DNA from: Megaleporinus macrocephalus
Lineage: Eukaryota > Chordata > Actinopteri > Characiformes > Anostomidae
DNA length: 64,000 nt
Direction: 5' to 3'
NCBI GenBank assembly: GCA_021613375.1
Contig: CM038717.1
Location: 42,061,122-42,125,121 of the forward strand
Positions 11,637-30,670 of the stretch are shown here, piece by piece. Below the pieces are notes generated by a model. The model worked only from the letters and a program-made list of their open reading frames with translations, did no database searches and had not been told where the DNA came from. Each line of letters opens with the position of its first letter. Positions within the stretch are counted from its first letter, which is position 1. The translations under genes were made by a program, and so were the position numbers.

Positions 11637-14519
11637 CAAATACTTTTATTTACTTCAACTTATATTACTATACTTTGTATATATATATATATATATATAT
11701 TTTTTTAGTTATCTACTGGTGAATAGAGGAGCAGCAACGTAAGAATTTCATTGTACAGTGTAACTGTCTGTTCTGCTGTACATATAACAATAAAACTCTT
11801 GAATCTTGATTAGTGATACCAAAACTTGGGACCCTGAGCCCCGAGTGAGGTACAAAACTAGGATGAGGGTATGTGGACCTAGAAACGTGTGTGTGTGTGT
11901 GTGTACATACCTTCCCATAGATGTGTCTTTAACTCTCAGTGCCTCAGCGGTGCCTTCCAGCACACACAGAAAGTCTGAGGTGGGTTTCGAAACATTTCCA
12001 GGTTGCAGCCCAACACTCTGAAGAAGCAGTTCCTGTAGGTGGGCGCCTGCAGTGGAGAACAGTTTAGGTGAACCGTGTTCCGTCTGTCTATCTATACAGG
12101 CTTTTACAGGAGACTACTGCTCTCAGTCCCAGTCAACGACTTCTCACTTTAGAGTTACACTAAATAATATTACAGAAATTTATGTTTTCTTTTTTTCTCA
12201 CTATCTCCGCTCACTGTCCACTGAATCATCTCCACTGACCATACAGGACCTCCACTCACTGTCCACTGTATCAGCTCCACTGACCATACAGGACCTCCAC
12301 TCACTGTCCACTGTATCATCTCCACTGACCATACAGGACCTCCACTCACTGTCCACTGTATCAGCTCCACTGACCATACAGGACCTCCACTCACTGTCCA
12401 CTGTATCAGCTCCACTGACCATACAGGACCTCCACTCACTGTCCACTGTATCAGCTCCACTGACCATACAGGAGCTCCACTTACAGACTGTAGTTCATCT
12501 GATTCTCTGTATACTTTATTACTCTGTTCTTTAATGATCAGGACCCCCACAGGACCACCACAGAGCAGATACTATTAGGGAGGTGGGTCATTCTCAGCAC
12601 TGCAGTGACACTGATGCGGTGCTGGTGTGAGTGGATCAGACACAGCAGTACTGCTGCTGGGGTGTTTAAACACTGTGTCCACTCACTGTCCACTCTATTA
12701 GACACTCCTACTACTTGCTGGTCCACTTTATAGATGTAAAGTCAGAGACAGTAGCTCATCTGCTGCTGCACAGTTTGTGTTCCTCTAGTCCTTCATCAGT
12801 GGACACAGGACGCCGCCCACAGGACGATGTTACTGGTTGGTGGACGATTTTCAGTCCAGCAGTGACACTGAGGTGTCTGATTCACTCACACCAGCACAAC
12901 ACACACTAACACACCAGTCAGTGTCACTGCAGTGCCCACCTCCCTAATAGTATCAGCTCTGTGGTGGTCCTGTGGGGGTCCTAATCATTAAAGAACAGAG
13001 TAATAAAGTATACAGAGAATAAGATGAACTACAGTCTGTAAGTGGAGCTCTTGTATGGTCAGTGGAGCTGATACAGTGGACAGTGAGTGGAGGTCCTGTA
13101 TGGTCAGTGGAGCTGATACAGTGGACAGTGAGTGGAGGTCCTGTATGGTCAGTGGAGCTGATACAGTGGACAGTGAGTGGAGGTCCTGTATGGTCAGTGG
13201 AGCTGATACAGTGGACAGTGAGTGGAGCTCCTGTATGGTCAGTGGAGCTGATACAGTGGACAGTGAGTGGAGGTCCTGTATGGTCAGTGGAGCTGATACA
13301 GTGGACAGTGAGTGGAGGTCCTGTATGGTCAGTGGAGCTGATTCAGTGGTCAGTGAGTGGTATAGTACTGTATAGAGAAATTACAGAGTATTTAATTTCT
13401 AAAATCAATTCTAGTCTTCTGTCTTCATACAAGCCTCAAAGTAACGTAATACATGTGGAACAAAAAGCCAACTTCAAAAGTGGAAACTGAAAGCCTACTA
13501 ATGCAAGAGCCCCGCCCTTCTCACCATCGCTGCTGTACTCTGAAGCTTTCTGCCTGTGGTCATCTATGAGGAGCTTGACCTCCTCACACCTGGCCTCACT
13601 GATTCGCACAAGCTGGTCCAGAAGCTCCATCGTGCGTGCGCTCACTTCGAACTCCGGCACTGCCTGCTCGCTGAAGACCGACCCCAGCCACCTGTTCACC
13701 TACGACAACACATTTACAATCAGTTCAGGCCAATCGTATGAAAAGCTACTTTGATGTTGCTGTATACGTGTGGATTATTAATAAATGTGTTCAAGACAAA
13801 TAAACAAGTCTCAGGACCCCCACAGGACCACCACAGAGCAGATACTATCAGGGAGGTGGGTCATCCTCAACACTGCAGTGACACTGACCTGTTGGTGGTG
13901 GTGTGTTAGTGTGTGATCAGTTTAAGGACCCTCCAGCACTCCAGCAGCACCGCTGTGATAGTGTGACTGCAGTGCTGAGAATGATTCACCTCCCTAATAG
14001 TATCTGCTCTGTGGTGGTCCTGTGGGGGGTCCTAGCATTTTCTACCACCTCTCCTGGTCAATTACAATAATCAATGATTCAGTGATTCTAACCTCTCCAT
14101 TAAAGTTATTACCCACAGTTATCTCTCTCAGTGTGTCTTCAGGACTGAAAATGTAAATAAGCTCTGTTCTGATTGGCTGCCCTGGTTTGCATCTTATTCA
14201 AAAAGCAGGCATGGTCTGTGTTCAACTCTGACAACCATAGCAGAACGTTTATTTAAACACACAGAGTGATGCGTTGGACTCTCTGTAACAAATACATAGC
14301 AACAAATTCAAACACATATCAACACTAAGGTTCACACTGTGTCCCACCCCCATCACAAGATCTGAGATAGCACAACAGTGCACAGTGTGTTGAGGTTCAA
14401 CGCGCCCCAGGCTGAAACACTCCTTATAACGTCAATACGAGTGGGCGGGGCTAAACTGCTGTAAAAATATGTTGGTTTTTATGACATCACAAAAACAGTG
14501 ACTTACTTTTGAGGCTTAC

Positions 14520-14561
<42 letters not shown>

Positions 14562-14963
14562 GTCAACGTCCACATAAAATTATCAAACCCTTCTTCTAGA
14601 AAAACAACAGAAAGTAAATATCCCTTGATACAGGCCATCTGTTGGAAAACAAGCGAAGTCCTCCAGCTTTTAAAGTGGAACAAAAAAAATAAATAAAATA
14701 AAATTAAATAATAACTGACAAATTAAACAGGATTCAGTCTCATGGTTGAACTATTTATAAACTTATGGACAATATTTTGAGTCTAAAACTGCTACGACGT
14801 GAAAAAGACCTCTAAAACTATTTAGACACATAATCCTCATATATTCCCAATAGCTCTGTATATAGTTTAAACTTATATATATTTTCACGTCTGCTGCTTT
14901 ACGTTGTGTGTCAGGTTTGTAGAGTTGAAGCCATAAACTCACCCTTTTGCTCTTTTCACACAT
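5693..14963 (-). CDS. haus1: HAUS augmin-like complex subunit 1 (9 coding exons)
   Basis: Coding exons in transcript order: 14943-14963, 13525-13699, 11911-12046, 11363-11497, 9233-9356, 9048-9113, 6056-6127, 5842-5889, 5693-5752. The sum is 837 nt, giving 278 aa plus TAA, the same length as I recall for human HAUS1. All introns start GT, end AG and keep phase. HAUS1 is a coiled-coil subunit of the augmin complex, which recruits gamma-tubulin to spindle microtubules for branching nucleation. Seen: a short first exon MCEKSKR, an exon with VNRWLGSVF and QKASEY, an exon starting SFVPAVNELTDDL, LNMDFM in exon 5, LTHQAIVQLSE in exon 6, and a charged C-terminus VKIEEAKREL. These align throughout with the mammalian protein as I remember it. 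The exon 4 acceptor must be at 11498/11499: a second CAG 13 nt inside the exon would break the frame. The donor after exon 6 (GTACAA) is weak. The gene is head to head with ATP5F1A. Confidence 0.95.
6772..8446. mobile_element. Non-autonomous hAT-type element interrupted by a LINE
   Basis: The ends are imperfect inverted repeats (TAGTGCTGGGCGATATGG at the left; the right end reads TAGGGCTGGGTGATATATTG on the other strand). An identical 8-bp target duplication CTCTTAGC flanks it (6764-6771 and 8447-8454). It lies in HAUS1 intron 6 and contains the nested LINE at 6889-7603. Confidence 0.8.
6889..7603 (+). mobile_element. 5'-truncated Tx1/L1-type LINE 3' end, nested in a hAT element
   Basis: The plus strand translates to a degraded ORF2 C-terminus: WHRVWDQARKISVCN, a Cys/His part CSPYCPKCKIFIGDYTHC, then after an in-frame stop WASIVCIIGRIL and LILGIPSKRL, and later NILLSWITDKVPSVKNWH. 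This is the layout of the region after the reverse transcriptase in Tx1-like L1 elements. It ends in an A run and is flanked by a 14-bp duplication AAAAAGGCACTTCT (6875-6888 and 7604-7617). It is antisense to HAUS1. Confidence 0.8.
8473..8847. mobile_element. 375-bp hAT-type MITE
   Basis: The ends are TAGGGGTGT and, on the other strand, TAGGGCTGT. It is flanked by an exact 8-bp duplication CTTAGCAA (8465-8472 and 8848-8855). The interior is rich in ATCGAT/ATATCG motifs and non-coding. It lies in HAUS1 intron 6, directly beside the element ending at 8446. Confidence 0.8.
9400..9895 (-). mobile_element. Dispersed element with internal 45-bp minisatellite (reverse copy, HAUS1 intron 4)
   Basis: About seven 45-bp units (core TGTATCAGCTCCACTGACCA) at about 9432-9755 are followed by the flank shared with the copies at 12.2-13.4 and 39.1-40.1 kb (TTTAATGATCAGGACCCCCA, then GTGCTGGTGTGAGTGGATCA). 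The unit is 15 codons long, so all frames stay open. No protein is implied. Confidence 0.75.
10583..10635. repeat. Poly-A plus (AAT)n tract
   Basis: A run of A followed by AAT repeats, possibly the tail of an old retroelement. The rest of 9900-11360 has no recognised feature. Confidence 0.7.
11520..11674. repeat. Inverted repeat with perfect 33-bp arms next to HAUS1 exon 4
   Basis: Arms 11520-11552 and 11642-11674 are exact reverse complements. The loop is TA-rich. The structure begins about 20 nt upstream of the exon 4 acceptor on the HAUS1 strand. Confidence 0.9.
12205..13365. repeat. ~1.17-kb inverted repeat of two minisatellite-bearing elements (HAUS1 intron 2)
   Basis: The left arm has six 45-bp units in reverse orientation (about 12205-12485), then the element flank. 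The right arm has the same flank inverted (to about 12870) and seven units in forward orientation (about 13045-13362). Arms of about 460-490 bp are separated by about 210 bp. The two arms look like inverted copies, or halves, of the family at 39.1-40.16 kb. Confidence 0.85.
13810..14035. repeat. Short inverted remnant of the same element family (HAUS1 intron 1)
   Basis: CAGGACCCCCACAGGACCAC at the left is inverted as GTGGTCCTGTGGGGGGTCCT at the right. In between are the CAGTGACACTGAC and GACTGCAGTGCTGAGAATGA motifs of the larger copies. There is no 45-bp array. Confidence 0.7.
14525..14560. repeat. TA microsatellite
   Basis: A pure (TA)n run in HAUS1 intron 1. Confidence 0.9.
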
Positions 14964-15054
14964 GTTTTTGCTGAAATTAGTGAAACTGTTGGTTCAGAGT
15001 TTAAAACAGTTTGTAAACACGAGCAATCCCGCCGTTCACCGTTCACCGCTTCTT

Positions 15055-15115
15055 CTTCCGGGGCTTGAACGCCTGAACGTCATTGGCCAGCGGAAACAGA
15101 AGCGACCAATCAACG
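15055..15115 (-). promoter_or_regulatory. Probable HAUS1 promoter with CCAAT boxes
   Basis: About 120-150 bp upstream of the HAUS1 start codon lie two CCAAT motifs in opposite orientations: ATTGG at 15082-15086 (CCAAT on the HAUS1 strand) and CCAAT at 15106-15110. A CTTCCGG-type ETS-like site lies at about 15055-15061. The stretch is richer in CpG than its surroundings. Closely spaced CCAAT boxes are typical of NF-Y-driven cell-cycle genes, which fits a spindle protein. The transcription start is not determined. Confidence 0.5.
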
Positions 15116-15380
15116 TCGAGGTGAGCACAGTGTCCCGCCCCCTTTCACAAGGTCGTGCAGAAGTTGCAGAAACGTAGCTCGCGCTGTTCCTAAATAATGA
15201 TTGTATTAATCCTTTGATGTACAACCTGGTCAAAAGTGACCAGACTGAGATTTTAATTTATATATTTTTACAATAAATTAATTTAATCATTCAAGCTTCC
15301 ATGAATTCCTCAGTTTACTTGTTTCTAATCATCAGAAATCCTGATTTCAGTTTATTATTTACTTTATTAATACAAATACA

Positions 15381-16032
15381 AAGGTGTCAAAAGTATTCAT
15401 ACTCATTACTCAGGTAGAAGTATAGATACTAGGGTTTAAAAATACTTCTGTAGTAGTAGAAGTATTGACTGAAGCTTTTTACTCCAGTAAAAGTGTAAAA
15501 GTACTACTTTCAGAAGTACTTAAAGTATAAAAGTAAAAGTAATGTAAGAAAATAATGATATTAAAGACAAAAGCTTAGGCCGCACCACAGGGGTCTATGG
15601 TGCACTAGCCCACCTCCCCAAAAACCCCATTCTTCTAAAAGCCATAATGACTATAATGTTATATTAAAATGTTAGTGTTGATAAATTTGGGATGCGCTAG
15701 GCTTCCTGATTCAGCTCATATACACTCATTGAACATGAATGTAGTTTAGAACAATGTAAATATATTAAAGAAGCATATCTGTTACTACTGAACATTAACA
15801 TGTGTTTCATGGAGCAGAAGATATGATGACTAGTCGTCTATAGGTATTGTAATGAAGTCAAACTTCAAAGACATGTTATCAATAATCTTTACTGGAATGT
15901 AAATGTACATGAATGAAAACCAGCTGAAATGAAATAGGAGTAATGAGACTGTAATGGTCAGAGTAATGCTCAACCAAAATCTCTACTTAAGTAAGGTAAC
16001 AAAGTATTTGTACTTCTTTACTTAACACCTCT
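15381..16032. mobile_element. hAT-like non-autonomous element (AAGTACTTTTACTT family)
   Basis: Near the left end are AGGTGTCAAAAGTATT and AAAAGTACTACTTTCAGAAG. The right end reads, on the other strand, CAGAGGTGTTAAGTAAAGAA. This is the common teleost pattern with CAGAGGTG termini and AGTACTT-rich subterminal sequence. No reading frame is recognised and the target duplication is unclear. Confidence 0.55.
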
Positions 16033-16497
16033 GTGTTTGCATCACTGCCTTCTAACACACAGCATGGCTCAGAATGAACCCTTATGTGTTCACTATGGAG
16101 TTTGATAGGAACTGTTGACGTTAGTCTGGAACATATTTACAAACACTGTTTTTGTTCATGAAGTAAATACATAAACCCTGCAGACTAAACCCATCCACAC
16201 TGTATATATAACACTGCATACATAAAATCACATGTAACTGGATAAAACATTACTCATCTCATAAATATCCTCTGCTCATCATTCTGCTGCAGTAATGATT
16301 CTCGATACTAAAACTCAGGGACTCTGCTTTATGACAGACTCTGTTCTTTATCTCTGTATATCAAACCTGAAGTAGGACTCTGAGTGTGATCTTAGACTCT
16401 GAGCTCTGTTTTATGTAAACACAGTCAGTAAAGTAGCTTCTTATCATCTGAGAAACATTCACCACAGTTCAGCTCTTCTGTCTCCGAGCGACTCAGA

Positions 16498-19400
16498 GTT
16501 GATCACTGTAATGGTTAGAGTTGATCACTGTAATGGTCAGAGTTGATCGCTGTAATGGTCAGAGTTGATTGCTGTATTGGTTAGAGTTGATCACTGTAAT
16601 GGTCAGAGTTAATCACTGTATTGGTTAGAGTTGATCACTGTAATGGTCAGAGTTGATCACTGTATTTGTTAGAGTTGATCACTGTAATGGTCAGAGTTGA
16701 TCACTGTAATGGTCAGAGTTGATCGCTGTAATGGTCAGAGTTGATCATTGTAATGGTCAGAGTTGATTGCTGTATTGGTTAGAGTTGATCACTGTAATGG
16801 TCAGAGTTGATCACTGTAATGGTCAGAGTTAATCACTGTATTGGTTAGAGTTGATCACTGTAATGGTCAGAGTTGATCACTGTAATGGTTAGAGTTGATC
16901 ACTGTAATGGTCAGAGTTGATTACTGTAATGGTCAGAGTTGATTACTGTGATGGTCAGAGTAGATCACTGTAATGGTCAGAGTTGATCACTGTATTGGTT
17001 AGAGTTGATCACTGTAATGGTCAGAGTTGATCACTGTAATGGTCAGAGTTGATCACTGTATTGGTTAGAGTTGATCACTGTAATGGTCAGAGTTGATCAC
17101 AGTAATGGTCAGAGTTAATTACTGTAATGGTCAGAGTTGATCACTGTAATGGTCAGAGTTGATCGCTGTATTGGTTAGAGTTGATCACTGTAATGGTTAG
17201 AGTTGATCACTGTAATGGTCAGAGTTGATCACTGTAATGGTCAGAGTTAATTACTGTAATGGTCAGAGTTGATTACTGTGATGGTCAGAGTAGATCACTG
17301 TAATGGTCAGAGTTGATCACTGTAATGGTCAGAGTTGATCACTGTATTGGTTAGAGTTGATCACTGTAATGGTCAGAGTTGATCACAGTAATGGTCAGAG
17401 TTAATTACTGTAATGGTCAGAGTTGATCACTGTAATGGTCAGAGTTGATCACTGTAATGGTCAGAGTTGATCACTGTATTGGTTAGAGTTGATCACTGTG
17501 ATGGTCAGAGTTGATCGCTGTAATGGTCAGAGTCGATCACTTTTATAGTCAGAGTTGATTACTGTAATGGTCAGAGTTGATCACTGTGATGGTCAGAGTT
17601 GATCACTGTAATGGTCAGAGTTAATTACTGTAATGGTCAGAGTTGATCACTGTAATGGTCAGAGTTGATCGCTGTATTGGTTAGAGTTGATCACTGTAAT
17701 GGTTAGAGTTGATCACTGTAATGGTCAGAGTTGATCACTGTAATGGTCAGAGTTAATTACTGTAATGGTCAGAGTTGATTACTGTGATGGTCAGAGTAGA
17801 TCACTGTAATGGTCAGAATTGATCACTGTAATGGTCAGAGTTGATCGCTGTATTGGTTAGAGTTGATCACTGTAATGGTCAGAGTTGATCACTGTATTGG
17901 TTAGAGTTGATCACTGTAATGGTTAGAGTTGATCACTGTAATGGTCAGAGTTGATCACTGTATTGGTTAGAGTTGATCACTGTAATGGTCAGAGTTGATC
18001 ACAGTAATGGTCAGAGTTATTTACTGTAATGGTCAGAGTTGATCACTGTAATGGTCAGAGTTAATTACTGTAATGGTCAGAGTTGATCACTGTAATGGTC
18101 AGAGTTGATCACTGTATTGGTTAAAGTTGATCACCGTAATGGTCAGAGTTGATCACTGTATTGGTCAGAGTTAATTACTGTAATGGTCAGAGTTGATCAC
18201 TGTAATGGTCAGAGTTGATCACTGTATTGGTTAAAGTTGATCACCGTGATGGTCAGAGTTAATTACTGTAATGGTCAGACTTGATCACTGTAATGGTCAG
18301 AGTTGATCACTGTATTGGTCAGAGTTGATCACTGTAATGGTCAAAGTTGATCACTGTAATGGTCAGAGTTGATCACTGTATTGGTTAGAGTTGATCACTG
18401 TAATGGTCAGAGTTGATCACGGTAATGGTCAAAGTTGATCACTGTGATGGTCAGAGTTGATTACTGTAATGGTCAGAGTTGATCACTGTGATGGTCAGAG
18501 TTGATCACTGTAATAGTCAGAGTTGATCGCTGTAATGGTCAGAGTTGATCACTGTAATGGTCAGAGTTAATTACTGTAATGGTCAGAGTTGATTACTGTG
18601 ATGGTCAGAGTAGATCACTGTAATGGTCAGAGTTGATCACTGTATTGGTTAGAGTTGATCACTGTAATGGTCAGAGTTGATCACTGTAATGGTCAGAGTT
18701 GATCACTGTATTGGTTAGAGTTGATCACTGTAATGGTCAGAGTTGATCACAGTAATGGTCAGAGTTAATTACTGTAATGGTCAGAGTTGATCACTGTAAT
18801 GGTCAGAGTTGATCACTGTAATGGTCAGAGTTGATCACTGTATTGGTTAGAGTTGATCACTGTGATGGTCAGAGTTGATCGCTGTAATGGTCAGAGTCGA
18901 TCACTTTTATAGTCAGAGTTGATTACTGTAATGGTCAGAGTTGATCACTGTGATGGTCAGAGTTGATCACTGTAATGGTCAGAGTTAATTACTGTAATGG
19001 TCAGAGTAGATCACTGTAATGGTCAGAGTTGATCACTGTGATGGTCAGAGTTGATCACTGTAATTGTCAGAGTTGATCACTGTATTGGTTAGAGTTGATC
19101 ACTGTAATAGTCAGAGTTGATCACTGTAATGGTCAGAGTTGATCACTGTATTGGTCAGGGTTGATCACTGTAATGGTCAAAGTTGATCACTGTAATGGTC
19201 AGAGTTGATCACTGTATTGGTTAGAGTTGATCACTGTAATGGTCAGAGTTGATCACTGTAATGGTCAAAGTTGATCACTGTGATGGTCAGAGTTGATTAC
19301 TGTAATGGTCAGAGTTGATCACTGTGATGGTCAGAGTTGATCACTGTAATGGTCAGAGTTGATCACTGTAATAGTCAGAGTTGATCGCTGTAATGGTCAG

Positions 19401-22400
19401 AGTTGATCACTGTAATGGTCAGAGTTGATCACTGTAATGGTCAGAGTTAATTACTGTAATGGTCAGAGTTGATTACTGTGATGGTCAGAGTAGATCACTG
19501 TAATGGTCAGAGTTGATCACTGTATTGGTTAGAGTTGATCACTGTAATGGTCAGAGTTGATCACTGTAATGGTCAGAGTTGATCACTGTATTGGTCAGAG
19601 TTGATCACTGTAATGGTCAGAGTTGATCACAGTAATGGTCAGAGTTAATTACTGTAATGGTCAGAGTTGATCACTGTAATGGTCAGAGTTAATTACTGTA
19701 ATGGTCAGAGTTGATTACTGTGATGGTCAGAGTAGATCACTGTAATGGTCAGAGTTGATCACTGTATTGGTTAGAGTTGATCACTGTAATGGTCAGAGTT
19801 GATCACTGTAATGGTCAGAGTTGATCACTGTATTGGTTAGAGTTGATCACTGTAATGGTCAGAGTTGATCACAGTAATGGTCAGAGTTAATTACTGTAAT
19901 GGTCAGAGTTGATCACTGTAATGGTCAGAGTTGATCACTGTAATGGTCAGAGTTGATCACTGTATTGGTTAGAGTTGATCACTGTGATGGTCAGAGTTGA
20001 TCGCTGTAATGGTCAGAGTCGATCACTTTTATAGTCAGAGTTGATTACTGTAATGGTCAGAGTTGATCACTGTGATGGTCAGAGTTGATCACTGTAATGG
20101 TCAGAGTTAATTACTGTAATGGTCAGAGTAGATCACTGTAATGGTCAGAGTTGATCACTGTGATGGTCAGAGTTGATCACTGTAATTGTCAGAGTTGATC
20201 ACTGTATTGGTTAGAGTTGATCACTGTAATAGTCAGAGTTGATCACTGTAATGGTCAGAGTTGATCACTGTATTGGTCAGAGTTGATCACTGTAATGGTC
20301 AAAGTTGATCACTGTAATGGTCAGAGTTGATCACTGTATTGGTTAGAGTTGATCACTGTAATGGTCAGAGTTGATCACTGTAATGGTCAAAGTTGATCAC
20401 TGTGATGGTCAGAGTTGATTACTGTAATGGTCAGAGTTGATCACTGTGATGGTCAGAGTTGATCACTGTAATGGTCAGAGTTGATCACTGTAATAGTCAG
20501 AGTTGATCGCTGTAATGGTCAGAGTTGATCACTGTAATGGTCAGAGTTGATCACTGTAATGGTCAGAGTTAATTACTGTAATGGTCAGAGTTGATTACTG
20601 TGATGGTCAGAGTAGATCACTGTAATGGTCAGAGTTGATCACTGTATTGGTTAGAGTTGATCACTGTAATGGTCAGAGTTGATCACTGTAATGGTCAGAG
20701 TTGATCACTGTATTGGTCAGAGTTGATCACTGTAATGGTCAGAGTTGATCACAGTAATGGTCAGAGTTAATTACTGTAATGGTCAGAGTTGATCACTGTA
20801 ATGGTCAGAGTTAATTACTGTAATGGTCAGAGTTGATTACTGTGATGGTCAGAGTAGATCACTGTAATGGTCAGAGTTGATCACTGTATTGGTTAGAGTT
20901 GATCACTGTAATGGTCAGAGTTGATCACTGTAATGGTCAGAGTTGATCACTGTATTGGTTAGAGTTGATCACTGTAATGGTCAGAGTTGATCACAGTAAT
21001 GGTCAGAGTTAATTACTGTAATGGTCAGAGTTGATCACTGTAATGGTCAGAGTTGATCACTGTAATGGTCAGAGTTGATCACTGTATTGGTTAGAGTTGA
21101 TCACTGTGATGGTCAGAGTTGATCGCTGTAATGGTCAGAGTCGATCACTTTTATAGTCAGAGTTGATTACTGTAATGGTCAGAGTTGATCACTGTGATGG
21201 TCAGAGTTGATCACTGTAATGGTCAGAGTTAATTACTGTAATGGTCAGAGTAGATCACTGTAATGGTCAGAGTTGATCACTGTGATGGTCAGAGTTGATC
21301 ACTGTAATTGTCAGAGTTGATCACTGTATTGGTTAGAGTTGATCACTGTAATAGTCAGAGTTGATCACTGTAATGGTCAGAGTTGATCACTGTATTGGTC
21401 AGAGTTGATCACTGTAATGGTCAAAGTTGATCACTGTAATGGTCAGAGTTGATCACTGTATTGGTTAGAGTTGATCACTGTAATGGTCAGAGTTGATCAC
21501 TGTAATGGTCAAAGTTGATCACTGTGATGGTCAGAGTTGATTACTGTAATGGTCAGAGTTGATCACTGTGATGGTCAGAGTTGATCACTGTAATGGTCAG
21601 AGTTGATCACTGTAATAGTCAGAGTTGATCGCTGTAATGGTCAGAGTTGATCACTGTAATGGTCAGAGTTGATCACTGTAATGGTCAGAGTTAATTACTG
21701 TAATGGTCAGAGTTGATTACTGTGATGGTCAGAGTAGATCACTGTAATGGTCAGAGTTGATCACTGTATTGGTTAGAGTTGATCACTGTAATGGTCAGAG
21801 TTGATCACTGTAATGGTCAGAGTTGATCACTGTATTGGTCAGAGTTGATCACTGTAATGGTCAGAGTTGATCACAGTAATGGTCAGAGTTAATTACTGTA
21901 ATGGTCAGAGTTGATCACTGTAATGGTCAGAGTTAATTACTGTAATGGTCAGAGTTGATCACTGTAATGGTCAGAGTTGATCACTGTATTGGTTAAAGTT
22001 GATCACCGTAATGGTCAGAGTTGATCACTGTATTGGTCAGAGTTAATTACTGTAATGGTCAGAGTTGATCACTGTAATGGTCAGAGTTGATCACTGTGAT
22101 GGTCAGAGTAGATCACTGTAATGGTCAGAGTTGATCACTGTGATGGTCAGAGTAGATCACTGTAATTGTCAGAGTTGATCACTGTATTGGTTAGAGTTGA
22201 TCACTGTAATGGTCAGAGTTAATTACTGTAATGGTCAGACTTGATCACTGTAATGGTCAGAGTTGATCACTGTATTGGTCAGAGTTGATCACTGTAATGG
22301 TCAGAGTTGATCACTGTATTGGTTAGAGTTGATCACTGTGATGGTCAGAGTTGATCGCTGTAATGGTCAGAGTCGATCACTGTAATAGTCAGAGTTGATT

Positions 22401-23440
22401 ACTGTAATGGTCAGAGTTGATCACTGTGATGGTCAGAGTCGATTACTGTAATGGTCAGAGTTGATCACTGTAATGGTCAGAATTGATCACTGTAATGGTC
22501 AGAGTTGATCACTGTAATGGTCAGAGTTGATCACTGTATTGGTTAGAGTTGATCACTGTAATAGTCAGAGTTGATCACTGTAATGGTCAGAGTTGATCAC
22601 TGTATTGGTCAGAGTTAATTACTGTAATGGTCAGAGTTGATCACTGTAATGGTCAGAGTTGATCACTGTGATGGTCAGAGTAGATCACTATAATTGTCAG
22701 AGTTGATCACTGTATTGGTTAGAGTTGATCACTGTAATGGTCAGAGTTAATTACTGTAATGGTCAGACTTGATCACTGTAATGGTCAGAGTTGATCACTG
22801 TATTGGTCAGAGTTGATCACTGTAATGGTCAAAGTTGATCACTGTAGTGGTCAGTGTTGATCACTGTATTGGTTAGAGTTGATCACTGTAATGGTCAGAG
22901 TTGATCACTGTATTGGTTAGAGTTGATCACTGTAATGGTCAGAGTTGATCACTGTAATGGTCAAAGTTGATCACTGTGATGGTCAGAGTTGATTACTGTA
23001 ATGGTCAGAGTTGATCACTGTGATGGTCAGAGTTGATCGCTGTAATGGTCAGAGTCGATCACTGTAATAGTCAGAGTTGATTACTGTAATGGTCAGAGTT
23101 GATCACTGTGATGCTCAGAGTTGATCACTGTGATGGTCAGAGTTGATCGCTGTAATGGTCAGAGTTGATCACTGTGATGGTCAGAGTTGATCGCTGTAAT
23201 GGTCAGAGTTGATCACTGTGATGGTCAGAGTTGATCACTGTGATGGTCAGAGTTGATCGCTGTAATGGTCAGAGTTGATCACTGTAATGGTCAGAGTTGA
23301 TCACTGTGATGGTCAGAGTTGATCACTGTAATGGTCAGAGTTGATCACTGTAATGGTCAAAGTTTATTACTGTAATGGTCAGAGTTGATCACTGTAATAG
23401 TCAGAGTTAATTACTGTGATGGTCAGAGTTGATCTCTGTA
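16498..23440. repeat. 22-bp minisatellite, about 315 units, with higher-order structure
   Basis: The unit core is TGATCACTGTAATGGTCA. Unit starts at 16498, 17532, 18896, 20018, 21140, 22372 and 23428 are all separated by exact multiples of 22, so net phase is kept over the whole 6.9 kb. Point variants (GATCGCTG, GATTACTG, TATTGGTTAG) recur in blocks. A marker with CGATCACTTTTATAG recurs at 18896, 20018 and 21140, exactly 1122 bp (51 units) apart. Stops occur in every unit, so it is non-coding. Confidence 0.98.
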
Positions 23441-23444
23441 GATC

Positions 23445-23475
<31 letters not shown>

Positions 23476-23545
23476 CTATCTTTCTCTCTGTCTATATATC
23501 TATCTATCTGTCTGTCTGTCTGTCCATCCTTCCATCCATCTATCA
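23441..23545. repeat. TCTA/TCTG microsatellite
   Basis: TCTA repeats pass into TCTG and CCAT variants between the 22-bp array and the ATP5F1A promoter. A CT tract follows at about 23616-23644. Confidence 0.9.
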
Positions 23546-23755
23546 GAATTAAATGTAAAAACAGGGACTCTTATTCTGTAAAACAGCAGATCAGTAGTTT
23601 CCGTCAGTGCGCTGCTCTCTCGCTCTCTTTCTCTCTCTCTCTCTCCCGGTTCCGCTTCCGGTCTCTCGCGCTGTATTTCAGCCCCGCGGTGTCCTCCATT
23701 TCACTCCTCGCACCCCGGCCGCTCGGTGCAGCTCGCGCTCCTGGTATCACTCAGC

Positions 23756-30670
<6,915 letters not shown>

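Noticed and set aside
16498..23440. Possible CRISPR-like array
   Set aside because: There are no spacers between units, the repeats are directly adjacent, and the context is a vertebrate genome.
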